A stretch of 15,410 nucleotides of DNA. It comes from Auxenochlorella pyrenoidosa. Taxonomy: Eukaryota; Chlorophyta; Trebouxiophyceae; Chlorellales; Chlorellaceae. The notes under the pieces were generated by a model, which saw only the letters and a program-made list of their open reading frames with translations, did no database searches and had not been told where the DNA came from. Where the stretch lies: NCBI GenBank assembly GCA_001430745.1, contig KQ482063.1:1788928-1804337 (forward strand). Direction: 5' to 3'. Below, piece after piece: positions 1 through 11,000 of the stretch. The position numbers were made by a program, and so were the translations under genes. The first letter of the stretch is position 1. Every line of letters starts with the position of its first letter.

Positions 1-3000
1 AGCCCGACCGCGCAGGCGTGCCCAGCGGAGGCACAACAGCGCTGCCCAGCGCCTGCGCTGCCTGGCCGCCGCCGCGCTCACAGTAGACCAGGCCCCAGTG
101 GCCGTCGGCGTCGGTGGTCTCGCCATACGGGTTGGGGATGCGGTTGGCGCGGGTCTTGGTGTACCAGATCTTGATGCCGGTGGTGGTGATGGCGCTGGCC
201 AGGTCTGCAGGGGAGGGGAGGGGTGGAGCGCACGGTGGGCGGCCCACACGGATGCGTGGACTGAGGGCACAATGGGAGCGGGCTGCCTGCCGGCAAGAGC
301 ACAACCAAGCCCCCCCCCTCTTCAAACACACACAAACGTGGCGCGACACACGCACACATATACACACAAACTCACAGTTGAGCAGCACCCCCGAGTCGGG
401 GTTGATGATCTCGATGTCGCGCACCCAGCAGTCGCGCGCCGCCTGTATCTCAATCGCGTTCCAGCCGCGCTCCTGCGGGGCGAGCGGAATCAGCAGGATT
501 ATGGGCTCGGTGCAGGGCAAGCAACACGGGGGTGGGCAGCGGGCAGCCACACAGCGGCCCGTCAGCATGGCGGCCCAAGGCACGCCCGCCGCTGGTGCTT
601 GCCGCCGGCTGAGCCTCTGCAACCCTCTGACCTCGACTGGCCTCTGGGTGATGCCACAACCCCCTTCCCAGCTGTGCTCACACAGTGATGCCCTGCGTAC
701 GGCTCCCACTTGAACTTGAAGGTCAGCCCCTCCACGCCCACCTCCTCCACCGTCTTGGCGGGGGCCAGGAAGGAGACCTGCGGACAGGCAGGCGGCAGCA
801 GGTAAGGCCCACACGCGAGCAAGAGGGTGTGAACAAGCCGGCTGCTGCGGCAGATAGATGGCGTCGCCTGTTGGTCGCGCAACCGCTTGCTGAGCCTGCT
901 GGGTACACCCTTACCCTGTCGATTGATGAGGAGATTGGGTATGGCAGCGCCCGCTCCAGGGTCACGGTCTGCGGAGGGCAGGCAGGCGCGACAACAATGA
1001 AGTCACATGCTGCCGGGCAGCAGCCGGGCGCCCCGCACAGTGCATGCCCGCTGCCGCCACATATTGTCCACCACTGGGCAAGACGCGCAGCAGGCTGGGC
1101 GAGTAAGGCACAGCAAGCGCTGGCGGTGCGTGGCACCGAGCGCGGGCGCGCAGCCCGTGCAGATGAGGGCCCACCCACCTTGCCGTTGATGCCCACCACC
1201 TTGGCCGTGAAGCGGGTGCGGGTGGAGCCGACGTACATGTCGGGGGCGTCCGTCTTGCCGTCAAACCTGCAGGGGTGCGCACAGAGTGGCCAGTCAAGGC
1301 GCGCTGCAGGCGAGATGCAGGGGTGCGGGACGGCAGCAACGGCGGCGTGGAGCAAGCCTGGAGGGTGGAGGAAGGGGGAGCCAAGACGGGAACCTTGGTG
1401 CACGGCAGCGACTGCCGAGGCAGGCTCGCTGGGGCCGCGCGCCTTGCCCCCTCTGCACTGGCCCTCCCCAGCGCTGCTCACATGGCGCGGTTCAGCTTGC
1501 CGCCCACATCCTTCCACCAGAGGTCGTAGTAGGTGCCAATCCTGAGCTTGGAGGCGTCCTTGACGGTCAGGCGGTAGTCGCCGCGCTTGGCGCTGCCCGT
1601 GGCCTGCGCAGGGCGGGCGCGGGGTCAGTGCGCGTCGCACACACTGGAGCTGTCTGCGGTGAGGCAGCAGGGCCAATCAGAGGCAGCAGCAGGAAGGTTG
1701 CCAACCAGCGTTGCGGGGGCCACAGCAGACACGGCCTGCGGTCACTGGCAGCAGGGGCGGGCGTGCACCGGGCAGGGCACGGTTCAAAGCCTGATATCAC
1801 TAAATAACGCAGGCAGGACAGCCTGTGTTATTTAGTGATATTAGGCTTTGAACCGGTTGGCAGGACAACTGGTGCACCAGAGGTCGGTCCCTTGCCGTGG
1901 TCAGCAGGCTGCCCTTCTTGGCGCTGCCCCACACGGTGATGAAGCCGCCTGCACGCGGCAGACGGGTGCAGGTGTTGGCGGGTGGGTGCTGCCAGGCAAA
2001 CAACGGCCAGGGGAGGGGGTTGCCAAAACGCCCAGCACGGCAGCAGCAGGCACGGGCATGCATGGGCAGGCGGCTCGGCCAGTGATACGAGGCCACCGGC
2101 AGGCAGCGCTGTGCACAGGGGCGCACCCCAGTTGACGTAGCCGCCGCTCTCAGAGCCCTTGCTCTTGCCGTACAGGTCCCACAGGCCTGCAGGAGGGGCG
2201 GGGGGGCCAGGCAGAGAGGGGTGCGAGTGCAGCATGCACACGTCCAGGGCCGTTGAGGCTTGCACTTGCTGCAGCGCACTCCGCAGCTCGGGCGCGTCAT
2301 GTGCAGGTCCCTGCGAGGCAGGGGCGCCTGCGCCTGCGCCACCCGGCTCACTCTTCGGGATGTCCAGGACGGTCTGCCCCGCCCCCGCGCCACGGATGAC
2401 AATGTTTGACTTTTTGATCCACAGCCGCTCGGTCAGAGTGTAGGTGCCGGCGGGGATGTAGAGCACTGTGTACCCGCCTGCGCAGCTCGGGGGGGTGCAC
2501 GAGGGCACGGTGGTTGAGCACAGACAGCTGGCCGTTTGCGCTGCTGTCGACCCCTTTCGGCGAGGGCTGCTGAGAACTGCACGCGCCCTGCTTCTCCTCC
2601 ACTGCTGTGCACACCGAGCAGTGGCCCGTCTAGCGACCTGCACGCTTCCTGCAACCAATCCGCCTTGCCCGGCGTGCTCCCTGCAACCAATCCGCCCTGC
2701 CTGGCATGCTCCCCGCACCCAGCCCACCCTTTGGCGGCGACTGCTTGTGCGCCCACTCCACCGCCTTGACTAGCATCTCGGTGTCGTCCCTGCTGCCCGG
2801 CTTGAAGTCCAGCACCGACTTTGTAACCGGCGGTGAGGGCAGGGGGTCGTTGCCCTGGTGGTAACCTGCAAGTGCACAGCAGCTGGGTGGCTTTGGGGCG
2901 CATCCCGCTGCAAGCAGCGCCTCCCGGCAGCGGCACGTGCCGGGCGTGAGGCGAGCTGTTGCGTCGAGCGCTGCCGCCTCACCTGCAAACGAGAAGTCTG

Positions 3001-3175
3001 GCAGCGGCCCCGAAGGCTTCCACAGCTCGCCGTCCTTGCCCCACAGCGTTGAGTAGCCAGACGCGCTTGCTGCGCTGGCGGCAGCGTTCCCACTTGCGGG
3101 CTGCGCTGCAGCCGTCAGGGTGGCGGCGCCCTGCGCTGCGCCAGCCGACCCCGCTGCTAGCAGCAGGACAGCCAT
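1..3175 (-). CDS. Secreted pectate-lyase-3/pectin-lyase-fold beta-helix protein, 3' end beyond window
   Basis: Spliced gene, about 383 residues visible. Exons (high to low): 3175-2983, 2865-2728, 2477-2352, 2186-2127, 1948-1896, 1603-1482, 1266-1179, 968-915, 777-682, 472-376, 204-82; then a donor (T|GTGAGC) leads off the left edge. Frame is kept through all junctions. The start at 3175 gives a signal-peptide-like N-terminus (MAVLLLAAGSAGAAQG), so secretion is likely. Near residues 40-70 come STLWGKDGELW and LPDFSFAGYHQG, then VLDFKPGSRDDTEM (DDT at 91-93), YTVLYIPAGTYTL and IVIRGAGAGQTVL. These match the N-terminal pattern of Pectate_lyase_3 domains. Later segments (KWEPYAGHHCERGWNAIE, CWVRDIEIINPDSG) look like successive beta-helix rungs. 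Family members act on or bind polysaccharides; the substrate and catalytic residues cannot be read here, so lyase, hydrolase, epimerase or non-catalytic wall protein all remain possible. The fold is more certain than the activity. Confidence 0.82.
1604..1895 (-). other. Intron 5 of the beta-helix gene, probable GC-AG intron carrying a hairpin
   Basis: Two in-frame (phase 0) donors are possible. The GC donor ACG|GCAAGG gives a junction reading SLLTT/ATGSAKRGDYRLTV, which suits the beta-strand pattern of the family. A GT donor 18 nt downstream (CTG|GTGCAC, intron from 1877) would add six residues, ARDRPL, and is a weak match from +4 on. I prefer the GC donor because the same GCAAGG donor is unavoidable twice in the neighbouring gene. 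The acceptor is TGCGCAG at 1610-1604. The inverted repeat at 1781-1854 sits inside this intron. Confidence 0.6.
1781..1854. repeat. Near-perfect 34-bp inverted repeat (hairpin), MITE/foldback-like
   Basis: The left arm 1781-1814 begins GGTTCAAAGCCTGATATC; the right arm 1821-1854 is its reverse complement at 32 of 34 positions, with a 6-nt loop (1815-1820). The two differences become G.U pairs if the plus strand is transcribed, but A.C mismatches in the host gene's minus-strand RNA. One difference is CG versus TG, as expected from deamination. The arms are distinctly AT-richer than the surrounding DNA. No open frame lies inside and no clear target-site duplication flanks it. A small non-autonomous foldback element or a small-RNA precursor are both possible. 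Confidence 0.8.
2644..2728. repeat. 32-bp minisatellite, about 2.6 copies, reaching a splice donor
   Basis: Units lie at 2644-2675 and 2676-2707, with a diverged partial third at 2708-2728. Both full units share the core CCTGCAACCAATCCGCC and differ at only a few positions. The array occupies the 5' end of intron 2 of the beta-helix gene, and the decayed third unit runs into the donor GTGGGC (2727-2722). The repeat may have helped create the intron end or may have slipped within it. Confidence 0.75.
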
Positions 3176-3790
3176 GGCGATCTGCGTTGAGGCATCAGTT
3201 CGGTTGTTAAGTCCGCTGAGAACGGCAGAGGGCGCGTCGCACGAAAAGACGATCCGCAAATGGAGGGCTTGCCGCACCGAGCGAGGCGTCTGGGATGATT
3301 CGGCTATGCTCACCAGCACATGGGTCGAGCCAAGATGCGCCATCGCGCTCTTGGGCCTGCGCACTAGGAGATTAGATGGCGCCGGCCGGCCTGCCGCCCT
3401 TGGATACGGCTGGGATCGGGCAGCCCACCGCTTGAGCCCTCGTTAAACTATAGATTGAGAGCGGCACACGGGAAGCTGCAGTGCGAGTGCCAAATTTCCA
3501 TTGGAGCAGCGCCAGCGCAGCACGCCCGCCACTATGTGCCCGTCCAAATGGCCTCTTGAGATCAAGCCTTCAACTGGCTTCTGCTGTTGTTCTCAAAGGT
3601 CGAAATGTTGTGGTTTGGTTGTGCTGCGCTTGAGGTTTGGTGGATGTTGTTGCATCACTCGTGGCTGTCATTTGCCCATGGGCAGGCACAATCGGGTAAC
3701 CGCTGTCTGTGGCAGCAGAGTGGAAACCAGTTTCAGGCCATCTGCTGCATGGCTCAGCATCTGGGGCAGTCATGCACTGTCCTTCGACAC
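3176..3790 (-). promoter_or_regulatory. Upstream region of the beta-helix gene and spacer to the CD36-type gene
   Basis: No coding signal is convincing on either strand here; the small open frames have no recognisable family and no splice partners. Read on the minus strand, this is the 5' UTR and promoter side of the beta-helix gene. A TATA-like stretch, CTATAGTTTAA, occurs at about 3454-3444 on the minus strand, some 270 nt before the start codon. The part from about 3440 to 3830 is less GC-rich than the genes, as expected for intergenic algal DNA. No transcription start can be fixed from sequence alone. Confidence 0.4.
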
Positions 3791-3804
3791 TGCAAGGCGC
3801 AGTG

Positions 3805-3809
3805 TTACA
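3805..3809 (-). terminator. TGTAA polyadenylation signal of the CD36-type gene
   Basis: TGTAA on the minus strand is the usual chlorophyte poly(A) signal. It is the only copy I find on that strand between the stop codon at 4218 and the next gene, and it implies a 3' UTR of a little over 400 nt. Confidence 0.6.
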
Positions 3810-4217
3810 AGTTAAGTGGCCTCCCGCATGTGACAGAAAGGTGCAGAATGAGCGGAGGTGGTGGGTCAGAAGCTGCCAGATGGTGGGCGGGCTGTGCCAG
3901 TCAAGAACAAGTGGTCGGGGGAGGGCGGTGGTGAGGTGCAGGTGAAGTGTAGTGTGAGAGCAGACATGGGATGAAGTGCGGGGGGAGGACAGTCCCTCAT
4001 GTACGGACAGCGGGATGAAAATAGGGTGCCGGCTCCATTGCCGGTGCAGCGCGCCAAGCCTGCTGCATGCCACTCGCCCCCCGAGTGCCTGCCTGCCAGC
4101 TGCCTTTGTGCCGCTTCAAACTGCGGGCAACAGGCAGCGGAAGCCGCAGGCTCCAGGGCTGAGTCAGGTGCAATCAGGCGCGCTGCCATGGGGCTTGCGC
4201 TGGGCCCAAAGCCCTGC

Positions 4218-5016
4218 TCAGGGCTCCTCGGGCGTCGAGGTTGTCCGCCGGCGCAGGCCGTCGTGCCAGCCGCCCCGCGCGCTGCCGGCCGCGGGCATGA
4301 ACGTCACCGCCACCTCGGCATGCTGCTGCGCCTGCTGCGCGGCCTCAAAGGAGGCATCGTAGGCACCGCCGGTGGCTGCCGCCGAGATGGAGAAGGATGC
4401 GGGCTGGGCGTCGTCGCCATCCGCCGCGTCGCCAGCGGCAGCTGCCTTGGCCTTGGCCTCCCAGGACTTGCCGGCAGCGACCTCCACCTGGCCATCACCC
4501 AGCCAGGAGGCACTTGGTGCAGTGGCAGCGCCGCCGTCGATGCTGACGACGGAGGAGCGTGCCGTGGCGTCGGCGTCGGCGTCGCTCTCGTCCCCAGAGT
4601 CGTAGTCCTTGCTGAGCGTGCGCTCGGGCGGCAGGGTGACACCAGCGGTGCTGCCGCCATTCTGAGCGGCCTGCAGAGGGGCTCGCAGTGCGGGTATCGA
4701 GTCACAGGCTCTTTGCTTCAATGAGCAGAGGGAGAGCTATTCTAGCCAATTCTCCTCCAGCTGGGACACGAAAGTCAGGCAAGGGAGCATGCAGACGGAC
4801 AGCGCGCTCCAACATGTATTTTCACTCCAGATCCCCACTGAGTACAGCCAACAGGCACGTGCACAGCCCCATTACAGTGCACACGCATCCCTGCGCACAC
4901 ACCCACGCACCATCGCCAGCGCGGCTATCACCTCTTGCTCATGCTTGCGCAGGGCTGGCTTCGGGGCGCGGCTCTTGTGCAGCTCCTCCATCTCCCGCCG
5001 CCGCAGCTTGGACGCC
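4218..5016 (-). other. CD36-type gene exons 26-27: long cytosolic tail
   Basis: Exons 5016-4911 and 4670-4218 encode the end of the protein; the stop is TGA at 4220-4218. The tail starts very basic and charged (ASKLRRREMEELHKSRAPKP), as expected inside a membrane anchor and possibly helical, then becomes acidic and low complexity (DYDSGDESDADADATARSS) and Ala-rich. Animal CD36 proteins end within about 10-40 residues of this point. I recognise no domain in it. Confidence 0.72.
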
Positions 5017-8000
5017 CTGCGGCAGGGGAGAAGTGGGGCCCCAGAGGTGGGGGTACGGCCTTTGAGGCTAGCAGGTGTGTGCAGCCCAGGCCTTGGTGCT
5101 GTGGAGCAGCCACGGCACAAGCCAGCCAGCCCCACTTGCTAACCCCCCACAGCACACAGCACACAGCACACAGCGGCCCTCACTTGCTGAACTTGAGGTA
5201 GATTATGGCGGGGAAGAGGAAGGCGCCGGCAGTCACGGGGATGCCCATCATGAACAGCCTGGGTGGCGGGGACGGGTGTGTGGTGTGAAGGTGCCGGGGT
5301 AGTGCAGGGGTTGTGTGCACAGCTGCCCAGACGAGTCGGGGAAGCTTGGGAGGCATGGCGTGCAATGCGCGTCATACCAGCAGCAGCATGCCCCTGTTGT
5401 CCCTGCCACAGCGCCAAGCCCTCTGCGCTCCGCTCGACGCCGCACCCAGGCCCCCCCTCTCACGCCTGCTGCCCTCACATTCCCGTCCACACACACACAC
5501 GCGTGCCCCAAGGGCTGGCCGCCCCCCAGCGCTCACCAGTACAGCACGCTCCTGGCGTAGTTGATGCCGCGTAGCGCCAGCGAGGCCTTGGTGGTGGGCT
5601 CCCAGTAGATCATCACAGAGGCCAGGGGCACTGCAGGCAGGCAGGCAAGCTGTTGAGGGCTGGCGCCAGTGCTGCCACAAGGTTCAGCTTCCGTGGCAGA
5701 CACAGAGGGCGCAGGGACACCAAGGGCCCCCTCTGCTGGCCTTCCTGCCCCTGGCCTTCCCGCCCCGCACCTGTCACAAAGTCCTCCTGCATCCCATATT
5801 GCTGCCCCAGGGCGGTGTCCTTGGAGCCGGGGGCCACCCAGAGGTCTTGGTAGGCCATGTCGCTGCGGGCCACAATCATGTTAGTCTGCGGCGAGGGTGG
5901 GGTGGGGGCCGAGGGTGGCACGCGAGCCCACATACGTGGTCACAGGCATAGTGGCGTGCAGGGGCACGACGGGCGCTCAGAGCCTGGAGCAGCAGCAGGC
6001 ACGGAGGAGGGCACACCTGGTAGGGCTTGTGGCCCAGCACGGTCATGCCGGTGAAGGGCTCCACCGAAAAGTACCAGCCCTGGCTGCGGAACTCGCCCTC
6101 CCAGGTGGCGCCTGCAGGGCAGCAGCCAGCAGCAGAGGTCAGCGCACGCCGTGCTCCAGCTCGTGGGGCCCGCGCAACGCGTCCGAGTGGACTGGCAAAG
6201 CAGATTTTTAGCACAGCCGGCCCAACGGGGAAAGCCGTCTGCGCCAAAGCATCAGGTGTGATGCAGGCGGGCCCACAGCGGGCGGTACATAGCTGCTGCG
6301 AGCAGAGCACAGCGTGCCGCACCTGTGGTGGCCACCACCTCCTCGTCAGCCATGTAGAAACGGGGCAGGGTGACCAGGGTGGGGCAGGCCCAGGTGTCTG
6401 CGGCCAGTCACAAAGGGGGCCAGCAAGCTGTGCCAGTGAGCTCTGCACAGCGTGATGTCGAAATCAAATTGTTGTGGGGCGAGGAGCCCAGCCGAGCCTC
6501 CCCCAATCCACCTGCACGAGCCCTCAGGTGGTCAACAGAGCAGCAGCAGGAAAACCCCACGCCACCCACCCACCCACCCGACAGGTCCCAGGCCCAGGAG
6601 ATGTCGTCGGCATTCACGCAGCGCGCCAGCCGCGCGATGGTGGTGGGGTCCTGGGCAAAGTAGCGGGACAGGGGGCCCAGCTCCGTGGAGGCCAGCCACT
6701 GGGTGAGGGCTGCAGGGGGTGAGTGTGGGGGTGTGGCGTGGTGGCGGTGGTGGGTGGGTGGGTGGGTCGGGGGGGGGAGGGGTGTCAGGGTGGGTTTGCG
6801 CGCAGGTGGCAGCAGGACAGCACCGCAGCGTCTAAAAGTGGAGCAGCACGCAGGGTGTGAGGCTGACAGGGCGGGCAGGCGTTTCTCTTATCACAACGCT
6901 TGGCCCAGCGTTCCGAGGGCGCCGTGGCCCGGCGCCGCCCTCACCCGCGTCGTCCCCCATCAGGCGCCAGTACTCGGCGGGGGTGGTGCCCTTGATGTGC
7001 CTGAGGTCGTCCACCACGGCTGCAGGCAAGGACAGCGGGCATGCCGCCTCGGGCGGCTGCTCAGGCACAGACGCACGCTCCCGCTGGACAGCGCATGCAG
7101 ATGCAAGGATGCACTGTGCAGGCATGCGGCATCGGGATGAGGCAGCTGTGGAGCAGCATGCCGGGTCTGCACGCCGCAGCGCCTCGGCGGGGCACGCGTC
7201 GCATCAGGCCGGGACACAAGCTGCGTGCTCCACCCATGTGCCAGGTGCCGCTGCCGCCGGCGAAGCGGCACCTCACCCCGGAACACCGCCTCGTCAAAGC
7301 CGGTGGCGTTCTTCCAGGCGTCGAAGAAGGCGGCGTCGCAGGCCGCGTACGACTCTGGGTTCAGTGTGTACTGGTAGGTGTTGACCTTCTTTGTCTGCAC
7401 ATTGTTGCCTGCGGGTCGCAGCGAGGCGGCGGGGGAAGTGCGCGGAGGTGCCGTCGCAGGGAGGGCTTCTGTGGGAGCAGCACCAACTGGCGCCCCGCTC
7501 GCTGTGCCCCCACCACAGCGTGTGCGCTTTGAAGGCAGGCAGGACAGCTGGCAGGCGCGATCAGCTGGCTGACCCTGCATCCCTGGCAGGTGTGAGCCGC
7601 CGGAGCGGCCACCTGCCAGCACCCACCCGTGAAGATGGTGCGGATGGGGCGGGCCAGCACCGTCTCAAACTGGAAGGGCTTCTTGGTGGGCTTGAAGTTG
7701 GAGCCCTGCGCACGGCACAGCAGCGGGGCTGGGTGAGACACGCACCCTGGCACACACCTGGCGAGGGCGCTGTGGTAGGCACCGCATGGGTATGACTGCT
7801 CCAGCGTGCACCGTGCTCCCGCGGACCTGCCTGCCTGCCCGCGACAGCCAGGCTGAGGCATCCCCACCCCTCGCCAGCACAGTCGCCTCTGCTTGCCTGC
7901 ACGATGCCCTCGTTTGCGCCTGTGATGTTGATGATGCCGTGCGGCTTCATGCTGAAGGGGATGCCGTTGTACTGCAGGATCTGCGGGGCTCAAGGCGAGG

Positions 8001-11000
8001 CGGGCAGCGGCAGTGCTGGTGGCAGTGAGGCAAGGGTGACGCGAGATGGGGAACGCCGTAAGCGGACGACATGTTTGGTCATCCCACCCGGCTTTCTGGA
8101 GGGCGGGCAGGCTTGGCCCAGCCCCCTTGCAGGCCATGAAACTCATCGCCCCGCTGCACCCGGCGACTCATTCCAGCGCGCAATGCAGCCCTGTGCATCA
8201 CACCAGGGCGCCGGGCCCTGCCCACCCCCCGCTCACCCCCTGCGGGAAGTCGCCCTTGGCGGCGCCGGTGACCAGGCGCTTCTGAAGGATCAGCGGGTGG
8301 TACGCGCCCACGTCTGTGTCCCGGTAGCTCAGCATGCTGTACGACACGTTCTGGCCCGTCACTGCACACGGGGACAAGGCAGGGCGGTGTGGAGGGTTGA
8401 GTGGCTGCCAATGGTCGGGGGCCGGTCAGCTGGGGTTCTGCCCCACGGGCTGCAAGTGTGCACCTGCTGGCAGAGAACACTGCCGTGAACGCAAGGCGCT
8501 GCGCAGCTGCACTGCTGCCCAGGCAGCCGGCACAGCATGCCCAGGCAGCGGCCCCGCAGCCAACAGCCTCAGAAGCCCTGGGAGGAGCGGCTGCGCACCG
8601 TTGGTGAAGTACTCGATTGGCCAGTCGGGGGTGGGGAAGTTTGCGGAGATGAAGGGGCGGTAGGCCCAGGGCGCCAGGGTGTGGTATGCCGGGTTCTGGG
8701 CGGCGGCCAGCGCCTTGAGCACGGGGTCGTCGTAGCCTGCGGGGTTGGCAAAGGCAGCACGGGAAGCAAGCATGCTTGTCAAACGGGAGGTGATCACCAA
8801 TGGACGCCAGTGGGAGGCTGAGCTGGTGCAGGGCAGTGTGGAACGCAGCGCTTGCCAGGCAGCCGGAGGGAAGCAGCGCAAGAGGTGCCCAGCCGTGCCG
8901 TCGTGCCAGGGCGCGGCATGCACGTTCCCCTGTACCCTGCTGCCCAGGTCCCTTCTTTCAACCACGGGCCATCATCACTGCCCCTCGCTCGGCGCTCCCT
9001 ACCCACGCAGCACCTCCCCCACTCACCATACAGCAGCTCCCGCACAGTCTTGGTCACAAAGAGGCCGCCCGCCCCGGGCCCCGCCTGCCCCGCGTGCAGC
9101 CAGGTGGTGTAGACCAGCCTGCCCCAGGTGGGCAGCAGGTTGATGAGCCACAGCTTCATTGCGGCCCAGGCGGCGTCGGTGAGGGGCGCCAAGTCTGCCG
9201 CCTCTGAGGGGGTGAGGCTGGGGGCCATGAGGGCCAGCGCGTCGGCGCGGTCGGCCTGCATGAGGCCGGTCACAAGCGTGGATGCGGCCGGGTCGGAGAA
9301 CCTGCGGGCAGAAGGGGGTGCACGGGGTGGGCGGTGAGGAGGGGAGGCGAGCGGAGGCTGTGAAATACTGTCTGTGCAGGTTGCGCGAGGCAGGACTGAG
9401 GCACGCAGTAAAGCCTGCTTTGCGGGCGCAGCGGGGCCGGGCTCCCCCCCTCGGCGCCCCCCTCCCCCCTCACTCGGCGGTGCTGGCGCCCATGACGGCC
9501 TTCAGGAAGGCCCGCGCCGCGGCCGCCGACACGCTCAGGCCCAGTTCAGGGAACATGAGCGGGTGCAGGGGGAAGGAGAGGCCCAGGGAGGCGGGGTTGT
9601 CCAGCATGAAGGCGCAGAGCTCGGGGGCGTAGGGGAACTTGAGGCTGGCGGGGGTGCTGGTGCCCACGGGCAGCACGGTGGCATCGGCCGGGGGGTAGGT
9701 GCCGTTGACAGGCTGCAGGCCGTCGAGGGGGCATCGCACAGGGGTGGGGCCCACTTGTCAGCAGCAGGGCCGCAGCACGTGGGGATCTACGCAGTCGATG
9801 CAGCGGCAGCAGGAAGTGCTGCCGGGCCAGCCTGGCTGCAGGAAGTGCTGCCGGGCCGCTGTTCTTCCCTCAAGCCACCAGCAAGGGCTCTTGGCGGGGC
9901 CCACCGTGTCGAGGATGGAGCAGTCTGCCCACTGCATGTACGCAAACTGCTCGGCGGTGGCGGGCACCGCGGCTGCCAGCGGGTCGGGCAGGGTGTCGTT
10001 GGCCGGGATGCCGTTCATCAACCTCAGGTAGTCCGCAGCCTGCCAGGGGCAGAAGGACGGGGGCGAGGCAAGAGCGGGGCATGGTGCACGATGGAGTCGG
10101 GCGCAAACGCTCGCGTGTTGCCGATGTGGGCCAGCCCCATCGGCAACCTGGCCAGGCAGGCGCCACGCTCGCGCCAGGCACCCTTCTGTCTCACCCCTTG
10201 CGCACTCGCTGACCACTGCATTCCGCACATGTCATAAGACATACCGACGTGCCTCACCGGGCCCATGAAGCCGCCGATGACGTAATCCATCATGATGCGC
10301 ACAGACATGGGCAGCAGGGTGTACACCAGCAGCTTCTCCGGCTGCGGCGCCGCCATGGTCAGCCACCGCGTGGTCTCCGCCTGCGCAGCGGTCGTGGCAG
10401 CATGCTTGGGTGTGCTGACTGGTGCGATGGTTGGGCAGCAGGAGCGCAGGTTTGCTCGCAGCTGTACTGGCAGCGCAGGTGCCTGGAGCTGTAACATGCC
10501 CCCACCTGCCTTTCTCTCGACTGCCAGAGACATCCACAAACCGCCGGCCCGCCCCCCAGTCGTGTGCCCTGCCCTGCACCGCCCCCGGCGTCACCTGGAT
10601 GGCGGCGGTGATCTGCTGGTTGGTCAGCTCGTGCACAAAGGGGATCTGGTAGGTCTCGTTGCCGTAGGTCTGCGACAGGTACTGCAGGTACCCCTTGAGC
10701 ATGGCCCACTGGGGGTCGGTGATGGGGGCCAGCGCGGCCGCCAGCGCGGGCGCCGGCGCCGGCTCCGTCTCCAGCGTGGCCAGCAGGGTGGCGCGCGACA
10801 GCGCCAGGAAGCGGAACATGAAGGCGCTGGCGGCGGGGTCCGCGGAGCTGCAGCCCGGCAGCAGGGAGGCGCCGAGAGGCAAAGTTTAACAGCAACGTGC
10901 TGGGACAGGGAGGCATTGGCAAGCGCCGCATAGCGTATACAGTGCACGCGCACGGTCCCTCAGACTGGAGTGCAGCACAAGCCACCAAACTCAGCCAGTT

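Noticed and set aside
723..1676. 317-codon open frame on the minus strand
   Set aside because: It runs through exons and introns of the beta-helix gene; only its short in-frame exon 8 part (TVTLERALPYPISSSID) is real coding sequence.
1781..1791. GGTTCAAAGCC as a tRNA B-box
   Set aside because: It resembles the T-arm consensus, but no A-box, acceptor stem or anticodon arm fits around it, and the same end occurs on both sides as part of the inverted repeat.
1860..1877. GT donor (CTG|GTGCAC) for intron 5 of the beta-helix gene
   Set aside because: It is in frame but adds ARDRPL inside a strand region and is a weak donor; the GC donor at 1895 gives a better protein. It is kept as an alternative, not excluded.
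1828..2727. 299-codon open frame on the minus strand
   Set aside because: It contains true exons 3 and 4 of the beta-helix gene but reads through introns 2, 3 and 4, including the minisatellite, so it is not a separate gene.
3501..4073. Small open frames in the intergenic region as a fourth gene
   Set aside because: Composition is poor, there are many cysteines and no family-like motif, and the stretch fits the 3' UTR of the CD36-type gene plus spacer.
5149..9857. Tandem repeats as a CRISPR array
   Set aside because: The repeats are 7 bp and 20 bp with two to four copies and no spacers of regular length, inside introns of a eukaryotic gene.
9374..10237. 287-codon open frame on the plus strand
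   Set aside because: It is Gly/Ala-rich and antisense to exons 11-12 of the CD36-type gene, with no recognisable motif.
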